The position numbers were made by a program, and so were the translations under genes. A stretch of DNA of 64,000 nt, taken from contig NC_019680.1 of the NCBI RefSeq assembly GCF_000316685.1, forward strand, positions 2,295,501 to 2,359,500. Reading direction: 5' to 3'. Below the pieces are notes generated by a model, which was not told the DNA's origin, ran no database searches, and saw only the letters and a program-made list of their open reading frames with translations. Positions 10,149 to 19,709 of this stretch are shown in pieces (position 1 is the stretch's first letter; the number at the start of each line of letters is the position of its first letter). The DNA comes from Synechococcus sp. PCC 6312 (GTDB lineage Bacteria > Cyanobacteriota > Cyanobacteriia > Thermosynechococcales > Thermosynechococcaceae).

Positions 10149-12124
10149 ATGGTTGAAGCAGCATATACCAAGACACCAGCGGCTGGATTACCCCAAGATG
10201 CCAAGCTCCCCCAGGCCTGGGAAGAATATAAAAAATTGCAAGCACTACCCCAAATTTGGAGTCTTTTGTCCCAGCGTTATCCCGAGATTATTGCTCTAAA
10301 TGCCCCCTACGAAGAACCCACCGCTGCCATTGCCTACAGTGAACTTTATCGCCAAATTCAACGGTTTGCCGCCGGAATTCAGGCCTTGGGGATTGAACCC
10401 GAAGAACGCATTGCCCTCTTTGCCGATAACAGTCCCCGCTGGTTAATTGCCGATCAAGGGACAATGCTGGCTGGTGCTGTCAATGTGGTTCGCAGTGGGA
10501 CGGCCGAAGCCCAAGAATTGCTCTACATTCTCAAGGACAGTGGCTCAAGCCTATTGATTATTGAAGACCTGGCCACCCTCAAAAAAATCGCCCCCGGCCT
10601 AGAGTTTATTCCCCTCAAAGCAATTATTCTTCTCTCAGCCGAGCAACCCCAAAATCCTGCCTTAGATATTCCTTGTCGCCTCTTAAACTTTGCTCAAGTC
10701 TTTCAAGAAGGTAAATATGGCCCCGTGCGCTCGGTTCCCTTTAAAAAAGATAACCTTGCCACCTTGATGTACACATCCGGCACCACAGGACAACCCAAGG
10801 GCGTGATGATTACCCATGCCGGCCTCCTCAGTCAGATCATTAATATCTGGGCCGTAGTCCAACCAGAACCAGGGGATCGGGTCTTAAGTATTTTGCCGAT
10901 TTGGCACGCCTATGAACGGGTTTGTGAATATTTTCTCTTTGCGAGTGGATGCAGCCAAACCTATACCAACATCCGCCATTTCAAAAACGATCTGAAAAAA
11001 CACAAACCCCAATACATGATTGCCGTGCCTCGGATTTGGGAAGCGATTTATGAAGGAGTCCAAAAACAACTCCGAGAAGCCCCAGCCAGTAAACGCCGTT
11101 TAGCCGAATTTTTCCTCAACATTGGCACCCACTATGTCAAAAGCCGCCGGATTATCCAGGGATTGAGTTTAGAGCAGCCGAATCCTTCCGGTGCTGATAA
11201 ATTTTGGGCTAAAGTCCAACTCTTTTGCTTAAAGCCCCTCTATGGCCTGGGAGAGAAAAAGGTTTACAGCACAATCCGTGGGGCAACTGGGGGAGCCTTG
11301 AAGCAAGTGATCAGCGGCGGTGGAGCCTTGGCCGCCCATTTAGATACCTTCTACGAAATGATTGGTGTGGAAGTCTTGGTGGGCTATGGCTTAACCGAAA
11401 CGGCTGTAGTCTTGAGTGGGCGGCGATACTGGGGGAATTTACGGGGTTCCTCCGGGCGGCCCTTACCGGATACAGAATTGAAAATTGTTCACCCTGAAAT
11501 TAAGGAGCCAGTTGGGTTTTGGCAAAAGGGCCTGGTCATGGCGCGGGGCCCCAAGTCATGCAGGGCTATTACAACAGACCAGAAGCCACCGCCAAAGTTC
11601 TCAACTCCGAAGGTTGGTTTGATACAGGGGATTTGGGCCTACTGACCCCCGCGGGAGATATTGTCCTCACTGGCCGGCAAAAAGACACGATTGTCCTCAG
11701 CAATGGCGAAAATATCGAACCCCAACCGATTGAAGATGCCTGTATTCGGAGTCCCTATGTGGATCAGATCATGCTGGTGGGACAGGATCAAAAAGCCCTA
11801 GGAGCCTTGATTGTCCCCAATGTCGAGGCCTTGCAACTGTGGCTGACAGAATCCGGGTATGCCTTAGAACTCCCAGGCCAGTCCCCGTCTGGTGGCAAAA
11901 AAGTGACCCTCGAAAGCAAGGTCATCCAGGATTTATATCGCCAAGAGCTTGTTCGGGAAATCAAAAACCGGCCGGGCTATCGTCCTGATGACCGGATTGC
12001 TGACTTTCGGTTTATTTTGGAACCCTTTACCATTGATAATGGTCTGCTCACCCAAACCCTAAAAATCCGCCGCCATGTTGTGATGGAACGCTACCACGAT
12101 ATGATCAACGGGATGTTTAGTTAA
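10149..12124 (+). pseudogene. Long-chain acyl-CoA/ACP synthetase interrupted by a -1 frameshift
   Basis: AMP-forming fatty acid ligase of the kind cyanobacteria use to reactivate free fatty acids. The first part from ATG 10149 (MVEAAYTKTPAAG) holds the AMP-binding signature LMYTSGTTGQPKGVMITHAG and the GYGLTETA block. After KGLVMARGP the frame slips and stops at 11645. In another frame the protein continues QVMQGYYNRPEATAKVLNSE, GWFDTGDLG, the hinge LTGRQKDTIVLSNGENIEP and a normal C-terminus. Joined, they give about 658 residues, the expected length. One base is missing in the GGGGCCCC run at 11546-11553. Everything else looks intact, so a sequencing error or a very recent mutation is likely. 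An upstream start at 10119 lacks family similarity. Confidence 0.85.
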
Positions 12125-12140
12125 GGTTCCCCTGCTTTTT

Positions 12141-12590
12141 ATGGAGACTACTGTGGATCCACTCCTGTTACGCCGCCAAATTAACATCAAGGCCGTAGTC
12201 ACGCCCCTGTGGAAAGAAGATGCCCAACGCCAACTCCAGGCCCAGATCAATCAACTGGATGGCCAACTCCAACAGCTTGACGGGCAACTTCAGCAGGTCG
12301 TGACAGAACTCCGGAAACAGAAAACTGAACTGAATAGTGATGCCGTAGAAACCAAAATCCAAGAAGTCCAATCCCAGGCCAATGGTCAAAAAAGCGAACT
12401 GCTTCAACAAAAAAATGTGATTCTTCAGCAACTTAACCAAGTCCAGCAACTAGAGTTTGAACAGGAAGTAGATCAGGGGCAAATGGATAACTTTTTTTAT
12501 GTTAAAAAGGGAGATAACCTGGTGCAAAAAATGCAGGTGGAAATCTTGCTCCGAGATGGTGTAATCGAAGATATCCGCGGCATACTCTAG
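12141..12590 (+). CDS. YlqD-like coiled-coil protein, function unknown
   Basis: 149 residues, cytosolic, dominated by a Gln-rich coiled coil (residues about 28-108, repeated QLDGQLQQ) and ending with a small beta region, FFYVKKGDNLVQKMQVEILL then RDGVIEDIRGIL. This layout fits the YlqD family known from Bacillus and cyanobacteria, whose role is not established. It begins only 16 bp after the acyl-CoA synthetase stop, so the two are probably one transcript, which suggests a link to fatty acid activation but does not prove it. Confidence 0.7.
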   Translation: METTVDPLLLRRQINIKAVVTPLWKEDAQRQLQAQINQLDGQLQQLDGQLQQVVTELRKQKTELNSDAVETKIQEVQSQANGQKSELLQQKNVILQQLNQVQQLEFEQEVDQGQMDNFFYVKKGDNLVQKMQVEILLRDGVIEDIRGIL

Positions 12591-12593
12591 ACC

Positions 12594-12620
12594 AATCAGA
12601 CGTCCTGATTCAGGGTTTTT
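12594..12620 (+). terminator. Weak hairpin after the YlqD-like gene
   Basis: A 6-bp stem AATCAG/CTGATT with a 5-base loop is followed after five bases by a run of five T. Stem is short, so the call is tentative. Confidence 0.3.
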
Positions 12621-12701
12621 GAGTTTTGCCCAAGCCTTTTCCCTGAGCCTGTCTCACCTTCACTTACCTCCGTTCTTCTCTAGCTTGTTGGAAACTGCCC
12701 C

Positions 12702-13994
12702 ATGATTCGCGAAGTGTTTATGCCGGCCCTAAGTTCAACCATGACTGAAGGGAAAATTGTTGCTTGGGTCAAAGAGCCTGGGGATAAGGTGGAAAAGGGC
12801 GAAACAGTTGTCATTGTTGAGTCAGATAAGGCCGATATGGATGTGGAATCCTTCTATGAGGGGTTCTTAGCCGTCATTACGGTTCCCGCCGGATCTTCCG
12901 CCCCTGTGGGTGCCACCATTGGCCTAGTTGCGGAAACCGAAGCCGAAATTGCCCAAGCCCAGGCCCAAGCCCCCAGTTCACCCGCCACCTCGCCCCCAAC
13001 CCCAAGCAGTAATGGAAATAGTCAAAGCAGCAATGGTAGTTCAGTCGCTCCCCCGATCATCACGATTTCAACTCCCGTGGCCAGTGGTCGTTTAGTGGCC
13101 TCGCCCCGGGCTAAAAAGCTAGCTAAAGACCTGAAGGTTGACCTAAAAACCCTCGAAGGCAAAGGGAGCGGCCCCCATGGTCGGATTACGATGGCTGATG
13201 TGGAAGCTGCGGTAGGGAAAGTTGTCACACCGACCATCCCTCAAGTCCCCCAGGCCCCGGTTACTCTCCCCACTCCTGCAAATATTACTCCAACCCCAAC
13301 CGTCAGCCCCGCTGCCTTAGCCGGAGAAGTTCAACCCCTGACGACTCTCCAAAATGCGGTTGTGCGGAATATGAACGCCAGCTTGCAAATTCCTGACTTC
13401 CACGTTAGCTACACCATCACCACCGATGGCCTGGATGCCCTCTACAAGCAGATCAAGTCCAAAGGTGTGACGATGACGGCTCTCTTGGCCAAGGCAGTTG
13501 CGCTCACTCTCCAAAAACACCCAATTATCAACGCCTGCTACACAGAACAAGGCATCCAATACAAGCCCAACATCAATATTGCCATTGCAGTGGCCATGCC
13601 CGGCGGTGGTTTGATTACCCCTGTGTTGAAAGATGCGGACAAAGTAGATATTTATACTCTCTCTCGGACTTGGAAGGATTTAGTCGAGCGGGCCCGGGCC
13701 AAGCAACTGCAACCAGATGAATATAACAGCGGCACCTTTAGCCTCTCTAATTTGGGTATGTTCGGTGTAAACGGGTTTGATGCAATTCTCACCCCCGGTC
13801 AAGGGGCAATTATGGCGGTGGGCGGCTCAAAACCCACGGTCGTGGCCACAAAAGAGGGGTTAATTGGAGTGCAATCCCAGATGGAAGTGAATATTACCTG
13901 TGATCATCGAGTCATCTATGGGGCTGATGCCGCTGCTTTTCTCCAAGACCTGGCCAAACTCATTGCCACCAATCCCCAGGCCTTGACGTTATAG
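12702..13994 (+). CDS. pdhC: Pyruvate dehydrogenase E2, dihydrolipoamide acetyltransferase
   Basis: E2 core of the pyruvate dehydrogenase complex; accepts the acetyl group from E1 on its lipoyl arm and passes it to CoA. Domains in the 430 residues: one lipoyl domain (1-75) with the lipoylated Lys43 in ESDKADMD; an Ala/Pro/Ser linker; a peripheral-subunit-binding domain (about 127-162: ASPRAKKLAKDLKVDLKTLE); a Pro-rich linker; and the acyltransferase domain from about 200 with the catalytic motif DHRVIYGADAA. A single lipoyl domain and the MPALSSTMTEGKIVAW start are the plastid/cyanobacterial type. E1 and E3 genes are not next to it. Confidence 0.95.
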   Translation: MIREVFMPALSSTMTEGKIVAWVKEPGDKVEKGETVVIVESDKADMDVESFYEGFLAVITVPAGSSAPVGATIGLVAETEAEIAQAQAQAPSSPATSPPTPSSNGNSQSSNGSSVAPPIITISTPVASGRLVASPRAKKLAKDLKVDLKTLEGKGSGPHGRITMADVEAAVGKVVTPTIPQVPQAPVTLPTPANITPTPTVSPAALAGEVQPLTTLQNAVVRNMNASLQIPDFHVSYTITTDGLDALYKQIKSKGVTMTALLAKAVALTLQKHPIINACYTEQGIQYKPNINIAIAVAMPGGGLITPVLKDADKVDIYTLSRTWKDLVERARAKQLQPDEYNSGTFSLSNLGMFGVNGFDAILTPGQGAIMAVGGSKPTVVATKEGLIGVQSQMEVNITCDHRVIYGADAAAFLQDLAKLIATNPQALTL

Positions 13995-14340
13995 TGCTCT
14001 AGACACTGCCGGAAGCCTTAAATATCTTTGATGCTTAATATAAGTTAGGTTAATCCCAAGCTTTCCCTGCCCTAGTTCAGTTTGCCAAAACCGAAGACTA
14101 GATGGTGCTTGCGGATTCTACCCTGGGGACATAGACCATCTTGGGGTGATAAATCCTTGATTCCCGGCCGTTGTTTTTTGTGACTAGAATCACTAGATAT
14201 CTGTGAGCTAAATCACCAAGATGCCGGGGACACCTCGTTATCATTTGCCAATACCAGAAATAGGCGATCTTAGGTATCGAATAAGTTTTGTTGCTGGTGT
14301 CCTTGAGATAGTATTTTCACTCCCAAGAGCAGGCCAAATC
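13995..14340. other. Gap with no gene supported
   Basis: The 346 bp hold no convincing gene. The frame of the next gene stays open back to an ATG at 14221, but those 40 residues look unlike folded protein, so I start that gene at 14341. A mirrored A/T-poor stretch gives no clear terminator for pdhC. Confidence 0.4.
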
Positions 14341-15597
14341 ATGAACACCATGAATCTGTGGATGCAGCAAAATGATCAACAAGTGATTTATGACCACCTG
14401 CTGGACTGTGTGCAGAAGGAAACACCTCACCAAGTCATTGAGCGATTTCGGACGTTATTCCTAACGGGCTATAACTATCCAGATCGGGAGATTCAACTCA
14501 TTCTGGATCAGATCGTAGCCAGTCCCCAAGGGCAACAAACCTTCAAGTTATTCTTTAACCGCTGTTGTCATATTTTAATTAACCGTTGGCAGTCTCGCCC
14601 ATTTCTCCAGGCCGCAGTACAGGACTTTTTGGCCATGCTCTCTAGTCCGATTATGGTTCCAGCCCCAGGCCTGAGTCGTGCGGATGCAGTGCGGCGGTTA
14701 CGACAACTGGTTAAAAGCTACATTCAGAGCGAATATTTTCAAAAATTACGCCGCCTCATCGAGTTTTACTGTGAAGATACCTTGGATGTTCGGGAAGTCC
14801 GCCGCCACACAGAACGCCCCCTTGTAACCCTAATTCGCCGCTATCCCTATCTCTATGATCACTGCCTCCTCAGCCAGGGAAATACCCCCGAAGAAAAAGA
14901 GTATATCCGTAAATCACAACAGGAAACCCAAGGCCTGTTTGAGCGGGATATTTCTAAGTACCTGACGACAGAGTTTCGCCGGGCCCAAGGGAGTCTTGTC
15001 CAGCAGCCCAATCCGACCCTGCTAACGGATCAAGAACTCAAAACCGCATTACGGCATTATGTCGGCAAGCCCAACGGCAAAAATACCTTTCGACAGCAGG
15101 CCCTCTCGCTCCAAAGCCGGGTCATCACCAGTAGTGCGCCGCAAAATTTTCAGCAGGATTTTCATCGGTATTTGACGGATATTCCCGGCCTGGATCAACG
15201 GAACAGTCGCTTTGGTCAACGGTTGCAGCACTATCTCACCACTTTACCCAGCCTCCAACAGGCCCCGGCGATGAATGAGTTTCTTTTGGTGCGTACCTGT
15301 TGCCAAACTTTGAACTACTTGGTGGTGGAACATCCCGATAATCCCAATCATGCTGTGTTTATGGATTTGTTGAATACGATTGGCACAACGGCGACTGTGG
15401 GCCTGTTACTGAAAATTATTTTGATCTGCAAAAAAGCCAGAACCCATTTAGAGCAACGCTTGGCAATTTTATTTAATCACTATCAGTCTTGCCAGCGGCA
15501 GCAAGTTGATTGGTTAATTAACTGTTTAGAGCATACGAACCTGGCCTTAACACTCCACTTTGGGACTCGTGATTTCTCGCTTTTTAGCAGTATTTAG
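14341..15597 (+). CDS. Conserved-looking cytosolic protein of unknown function
   Basis: About 418 residues, helical, no signal peptide or membrane segment. Arg and Gln are frequent, and one half-way segment is strongly charged (YCEDTLDVREVRRHTERPLV). The C-terminal third has a hydrophobic helix (NTIGTTATVGLLLKIILICK) that looks buried rather than transmembrane. I do not recognise a family. Start at 14341 (MNTMNLWMQQNDQQ) is preferred over the upstream ATG at 14221, but neither has a strong ribosome site. Flanked by gaps on both sides, so probably a single-gene unit. Confidence 0.75.
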   Translation: MNTMNLWMQQNDQQVIYDHLLDCVQKETPHQVIERFRTLFLTGYNYPDREIQLILDQIVASPQGQQTFKLFFNRCCHILINRWQSRPFLQAAVQDFLAMLSSPIMVPAPGLSRADAVRRLRQLVKSYIQSEYFQKLRRLIEFYCEDTLDVREVRRHTERPLVTLIRRYPYLYDHCLLSQGNTPEEKEYIRKSQQETQGLFERDISKYLTTEFRRAQGSLVQQPNPTLLTDQELKTALRHYVGKPNGKNTFRQQALSLQSRVITSSAPQNFQQDFHRYLTDIPGLDQRNSRFGQRLQHYLTTLPSLQQAPAMNEFLLVRTCCQTLNYLVVEHPDNPNHAVFMDLLNTIGTTATVGLLLKIILICKKARTHLEQRLAILFNHYQSCQRQQVDWLINCLEHTNLALTLHFGTRDFSLFSSI

Positions 15598-15819
15598 AAT
15601 GAGGAATTGCCTTTTAATGATCCTTGAGGGCTGAATGAAAACAAGCCAGGAAATATATTGTTGGTTAAGCTTTTAGGCTTTCTAGTCCCCAAAAGCGAAC
15701 TGTGTCACCCGGTTGCAAGACCTAATTTGGCTTAAATCGGCTTAAAGAGGTCTTAAGACTACATCGGCATAATTCCATCAGGGATCAGATGGTTCTCAAA
15801 GAAGATTTAGGGCAGGGCA

Positions 15820-16758
15820 ATGACGGCTAGTCTGGCGGAAAAATTGGTGATTGGGGTGGCCTCCAGTGCCTTATTTGACTTGACAGAATCCCATCAAATC
15901 TTTATCGAGAAGGGAGCCGCCGCCTATCGCCATTTTCAACGGGAGAAATCTTGGGAACCCTTACCGTTGGGAGTTGCATTTCCCTTTGTGCGCCGATTTT
16001 TGGGGATTAACCAGGCCTACCCCGATCAGCAGCCCGTAGAGGTGATCCTCCTGTCCAAAAACGATCCTGATACCGGTCAGCGAGTCTTTAACAGCATTAA
16101 ACATTATGGCCTGGGGATCACACGGGCTGGTTTTTTGAATGGTAAATCTCCCCATCCTTACATTCCGGCCTTTAATATTGCCCTATTTCTCTCGGCCAAT
16201 GAACAGGATGTGCGCCAGGCCATTCATGCAGGTCATCCAGCCGGAATTGTTTTGCCCTCCCAAGTCCATGATGAAGAAACCGACTCTGAATTGCGGATTG
16301 CCTTTGATTTTGATGGGGTTTTAGCCGATGATGAAGCCGAAGCGGTTTACTATGCTGGCAACTTAGATTCTTTCCAGGCCCATGAAATTGAAAAGGCCCA
16401 TGTTCCCCACAATCCTGGCCCCTTGAGTAACCTATTTAAGAAATTAGCTGCCTTTCAACGCTTAGAAAGTGAACGGGCCGAAGTAACAAGTCAGTACACC
16501 CGCATTCTCCGCACCGCCATCATTACAGCCCGCAATTCCCCCGCCAGTGATCGGGTCGTGACCACCTTAAATGCTTGGGGGGTAAGGCCGGATGAAACTT
16601 TCTTTTTAGGGGGCCTGGAAAAACGCTCTATCCTAGAAGTGATGAAACCCCACATTTTCTTTGATGATCAAATGACTCACCTTTCCTCAGTCGCCCAAAA
16701 TATTCCCTCGGTTCATGTTCCCTTTGGCATTCGTAATGTGGCAAGGGCTGAGGTTTAG
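15820..16758 (+). CDS. 5'-nucleotidase of the cytosolic NT5C1 type
   Basis: 312 residues matching the family typified by animal cytosolic 5'-nucleotidase 1, which removes phosphate from nucleoside monophosphates such as AMP. The HAD-type nucleophile motif is split late in the chain: RIAFDFDGVLADDEAEAVY (near residue 160), followed by TAIITARNSPASDRVV (HAD motif II, Thr) and PHIFFDDQMTH (motif III/IV acidic pair). The N-terminal half carries GVAFPFVRRFLGIN and LSKNDPDTGQRVFNSIKHYG, typical of this family. Followed after 42 bp by the hicB-hicA pair. Confidence 0.85.
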   Translation: MTASLAEKLVIGVASSALFDLTESHQIFIEKGAAAYRHFQREKSWEPLPLGVAFPFVRRFLGINQAYPDQQPVEVILLSKNDPDTGQRVFNSIKHYGLGITRAGFLNGKSPHPYIPAFNIALFLSANEQDVRQAIHAGHPAGIVLPSQVHDEETDSELRIAFDFDGVLADDEAEAVYYAGNLDSFQAHEIEKAHVPHNPGPLSNLFKKLAAFQRLESERAEVTSQYTRILRTAIITARNSPASDRVVTTLNAWGVRPDETFFLGGLEKRSILEVMKPHIFFDDQMTHLSSVAQNIPSVHVPFGIRNVARAEV

Positions 16759-16800
16759 ACCTGGGATACAATCTTAATGACTTAATTAAACGTAGTCAGA

Positions 16801-17046
16801 ATGCTGTATAAGATTCCAATTCTCCTCACTCCCCAACCAGAAGGCGGTTTTACTGTTACATCTCCGTTGTTTCCAGAGTTGATTACTGAAGGCGATTCTA
16901 TGCCAGACGTGATTGCGAATGTCCGAGATGCTTTTACATCGGTCTTAGAGCTTTATGAGGATTTTGGCAAACCCCTGCCTAATGGTTTAGAAATTATTGA
17001 TCAAAAAACACCTGCTTTGATCGAGACAATTATTTCTACTTCATGA
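16801..17046 (+). CDS. hicB: HicB-family antitoxin
   Basis: 81 residues with the partial RNase H fold of HicB antitoxins: IPILLTPQPEGGFTVTSPLF then PELITEGDSMPDVIANVRDA, a pattern in which the short strands precede EGGFTV. No C-terminal helix-turn-helix or ribbon-helix-helix domain follows; the chain ends IETIISTS. It should bind and silence the HicA encoded next, and usually represses its own operon. Its last four bases (ATGA) are shared with the hicA start, so the pair is translationally coupled. Order here is antitoxin first. Confidence 0.85.
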   Translation: MLYKIPILLTPQPEGGFTVTSPLFPELITEGDSMPDVIANVRDAFTSVLELYEDFGKPLPNGLEIIDQKTPALIETIISTS

Positions 17047-17255
17047 AGTATCGAGATGTTGCCAGAAAACTATCTAAGCTCGAATGTCACGAAATTCGTC
17101 AGCGTTCTGGTGGGTCTCATCGCAAATGGTTTAATCCTGAAACGAATAAAACAACTGTGATTCCAGATTGGGGTAGTCGTGACATAAAGTTAGGAACACT
17201 CAAGGCAGCAATTAAGCAACTCGGAATTGACTGGACTATCTTCGAGCAAGTATAG
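17043..17255 (+). CDS. hicA: HicA-family mRNA interferase toxin
   Basis: 70 residues with the double-stranded-RNA-binding-like fold of HicA: MKYRDVARKLSKLECHEIRQ, then RSGGSHRKWFNP carrying the catalytic His (SGGSH), then TVIPDWGSRDIKLGTLKAAI and KQLGID. HicA cleaves mRNA independently of translation when free of HicB. Both key Gly-Ser-His and the IK.GTL.AI.KQ.G signature are present, so it looks functional, in contrast to the other toxin-antitoxin locus at 22.2-23.0 kb. It overlaps hicB by 4 bp. Confidence 0.88.
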   Translation: MKYRDVARKLSKLECHEIRQRSGGSHRKWFNPETNKTTVIPDWGSRDIKLGTLKAAIKQLGIDWTIFEQV

Positions 17256-17336
17256 TAATCATCCGTCTAATTCTGACATTCAAAACAACTGCCGCTAAAT
17301 TTTACTCTCATTACTGCTAATAAAAAATTTTCCTAT

Positions 17337-17978
17337 ATGCCAAGATTTGTTTATCCTAGTCCCAATTCTGTTCATCCACTACCAGAGTTTCCCCAAGTTT
17401 GTTTTATTAAAAATACAGTCACTAATCCAAACATTATGATTGAGGACTATACCTATTACGATGATCCAATTGACTCCGAAAATTTTGAACGAAACGTCTT
17501 ATATCATTTTCCCTTTGTTGGTGACAAGTTAATTATTGGGAAGTTCTGTGCCTTGGCCTGTGGGGTGCAGTTTCTTATGAACGGGGGAAATCATAAAATG
17601 TCGGGATTTTCGGCCTTTCCCTTTGAAATTTTTGGCCAGAGTTGGCAGCGGATTACCCCCCAGGCCAGTGACTATCCCTATAAAGGCGACACGGTGGTAG
17701 GCAATGATGTTTGGATTGGTTATGGGGCGACGATAATGCCAGGGGTTCAAATGGGTTCAGGCGCAATTATTGCCGCAAAATCTGTCGTAACAAAAGACGT
17801 ACCAGCCTATGGAATTGTTGGGGGAAATCCAGCCCAAGTGATTCGGTCTCGTTTTGCCCCAGAGGTGATTGAACGGTTGTTAGCCTTGGCCTGGTGGGAT
17901 TGGGATATCGAGAAAATTACCCGTAACCTAGAGTCTATTGTTAGTGCTGATCTGGATGCCCTAGAAGCCTGTACTTAA
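17337..17978 (+). CDS. Vat/CatB-type hexapeptide-repeat acetyltransferase
   Basis: 213 residues of the left-handed beta-helix acetyltransferases related to streptogramin (Vat) and chloramphenicol (CatB) acetyltransferases, which move acetyl from acetyl-CoA to a hydroxyl. Hexapeptide-type repeats cover about residues 60-165: [20 protein letters not shown], then [20 protein letters not shown], then [20 protein letters not shown]. The His of [15 protein letters not shown] corresponds to the catalytic His of the family. Most chromosomal members have unknown natural substrates, so antibiotic resistance should not be assumed. 22 bp ahead of the DUF29 gene. Confidence 0.87.
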   Translation: MPRFVYPSPNSVHPLPEFPQVCFIKNTVTNPNIMIEDYTYYDDPIDSENFERNVLYHFPFVGDKLIIGKFCALACGVQFLMNGGNHKMSGFSAFPFEIFGQSWQRITPQASDYPYKGDTVVGNDVWIGYGATIMPGVQMGSGAIIAAKSVVTKDVPAYGIVGGNPAQVIRSRFAPEVIERLLALAWWDWDIEKITRNLESIVSADLDALEACT

Positions 17979-18000
17979 TCACTAAATTCTGTGGAAATGT

Positions 18001-18453
18001 ATGAAAACGAATCTCTACGAAACCGATTTCTACGCCTGGACAGTTCAACAAGCTGATCTTTTACGGGAACGCTGTTTAGAACAACTAGATTTTGTCAACT
18101 TGATTGAGGAAATTGAGTCTTTGGGTAAACAACAACGACAAGAATTATGTAACCGATTAGTCATCTTAATTGGGCATCTCCTCAAATGGGACTATCAACC
18201 AGAAAAGAGAAGTAAAAGTTGTTTTGTTAGCATTCGCAATCAACGTCGACAAATCAAAATCCTCCTAAAACTAAATCTCAGCTTAAAGCCGTTCATCCAA
18301 GAAGCCCTAGAGATTAGCTTTCCATTGGCAGTTGATTTAGTCGTGTCTGAAACACCCTTGCAGAATCGAGATTTGCCTTCCTACTCTCCATATACCTGGG
18401 AGCAACTTTTAGACCCATCTTTTCCATCGAGTCTGGCTGAAGCGGATTTTTAA
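18001..18453 (+). CDS. DUF29 family protein
   Basis: 150 residues matching DUF29, small helical proteins very common in cyanobacteria with no known function. Diagnostic segments: LYETDFYAWTVQQADLLRER, LDFVNLIEEIESLGKQQRQE, LLKWDYQPEKRSKSW-like (here RSKSCF) and a C-terminal SPYTWEQLLDPSFP. The usual Trp in KSW is Cys here. It follows the acetyltransferase by 22 bp and precedes the lyase-like gene by 29 bp; all run in one direction and may share a transcript. Confidence 0.88.
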   Translation: MKTNLYETDFYAWTVQQADLLRERCLEQLDFVNLIEEIESLGKQQRQELCNRLVILIGHLLKWDYQPEKRSKSCFVSIRNQRRQIKILLKLNLSLKPFIQEALEISFPLAVDLVVSETPLQNRDLPSYSPYTWEQLLDPSFPSSLAEADF

Positions 18454-18482
18454 CCCCACATTGTTCTTTTGTCCTCAATCCC

Positions 18483-19709
18483 ATGACCCATCCCCTCATT
18501 ACCCAGGCCCTCACGACCCTCAGCCCCACCTTTTACGAGATTGATCTACTGGTCAAAGAAAACTTAAGTCGCGTCTTAACTGCATTTCGACAGCATCGGT
18601 TGGGGAGTCACCATTTCAGTAGTGTTTCGGGCTATGGACATGGAGATCTGGGGCGAGACCTGTTAGACAAAATCTTGGCGGATATTTTAGGCACTGAAGC
18701 AGCCCTTGTCCGAGTCCAGTTTGTCTCTGGAACCCATGCCATTGCCGCGGCCTTGTTTGGGATCTTGCGGCCTGGGGATGAATTGCTCTCGGTGGTCGGT
18801 AGCCCCTATGACACCCTGGAGGAAGTGATTGGTTTACGGGGTGAAGGACAAGGCTCTTTACGGGATTTTGGCATTAGTTACCGCCAAATTGAATTAACTC
18901 CAGCCGGAAGACCCGATTCGTCTGCGATTGCCCAGGCCTTGCGCCCTCAAACCAAAATGGTCACGATTCAACGCTCCTGTGGCTATAGTTGGCGGCCCAG
19001 TCTCAGCCTAGAGGATATTGGTAAAATCATTGGCCTGGTTAAGCAACAAGACCCCAATATTGTTTGTTTCGTAGATAACTGCTACGGGGAATTAACCTCA
19101 ACCCAAGAACCCAGTGCGGTTGGCGCAGACTTAATGGCCGGTTCGCTCATCAAAAACTTAGGGGGAACGATTGTCACGGCTGGGGGTTATGTGGCGGGGC
19201 GACAAGATTTAGTCGAGGCAGCGGCCTGTCGGTTAACAGCTCCCGGAATTGGCAGTGAGGGTGGGGCAACCTTTGATCAAAATCGGTTGTTGCTACAAGG
19301 CTTATTTTTGGCTCCACAAATGGTTGGGGAAGCTCTCAAAGGGAATTATCTAACCGGCTATGTGTTTGATCAATTAGGCTATCCCGTCAATCCAGGCCCC
19401 CTCGCTCCTCGCTGTGATGTAATCCAGGCGATTCAGTTGGGCAGTCCCGAAAAACTCATTGCCTTTTGTCGTGCTTTACAAAAAATTTCCCCTGTCGGAT
19501 CGTACCTTGACCCGATTCCCGCCCCGATGCCTGGATATGAATCAGAGTTGGTGATGGCCGGTGGGACATTTATTGATGGCAGCACCTCAGAATTTTCCGC
19601 CGATGGCCCGTTGCGAGAACCTTATATTGTCTTTTGTCAGGGGGGAACCCATTGGACTCATGTGGCCCTGGGCCTGGAGGCTGCCATCCCTGCATTAGAA
19701 CTTGTTTAA
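18483..19709 (+). CDS. Methionine gamma-lyase-like PLP protein (aluminium-resistance family)
   Basis: 408 residues of the Cys/Met-metabolism PLP fold, in the branch often labelled aluminium resistance protein; no activity is established for it. Seen: SSVSGYGHGDLGRDLLDKIL, VQFVSGTHAIAAALFGILRP (cofactor phosphate region), VCFVDNCYGELTS (Asp to the pyridine ring) and GSLIKNLGGTIVTAGGYVAG with the Schiff-base Lys. Full length. Its last 15 bases overlap the end of the convergent MFS gene. Confidence 0.85.
   Translation: MTHPLITQALTTLSPTFYEIDLLVKENLSRVLTAFRQHRLGSHHFSSVSGYGHGDLGRDLLDKILADILGTEAALVRVQFVSGTHAIAAALFGILRPGDELLSVVGSPYDTLEEVIGLRGEGQGSLRDFGISYRQIELTPAGRPDSSAIAQALRPQTKMVTIQRSCGYSWRPSLSLEDIGKIIGLVKQQDPNIVCFVDNCYGELTSTQEPSAVGADLMAGSLIKNLGGTIVTAGGYVAGRQDLVEAAACRLTAPGIGSEGGATFDQNRLLLQGLFLAPQMVGEALKGNYLTGYVFDQLGYPVNPGPLAPRCDVIQAIQLGSPEKLIAFCRALQKISPVGSYLDPIPAPMPGYESELVMAGGTFIDGSTSEFSADGPLREPYIVFCQGGTHWTHVALGLEAAIPALELV

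Noticed and set aside
14221-14340. N-terminal extension of the unknown gene at 14341 (MPGTPRYHLP...)
   Set aside because: Composition unlike the rest of the protein and no ribosome site; kept only as an alternative start.
17337-17978. Antibiotic resistance gene (streptogramin or chloramphenicol acetyltransferase)
   Set aside because: The fold and His are those of the family, but chromosomal relatives are common and mostly not resistance enzymes; nothing in the context points to resistance.
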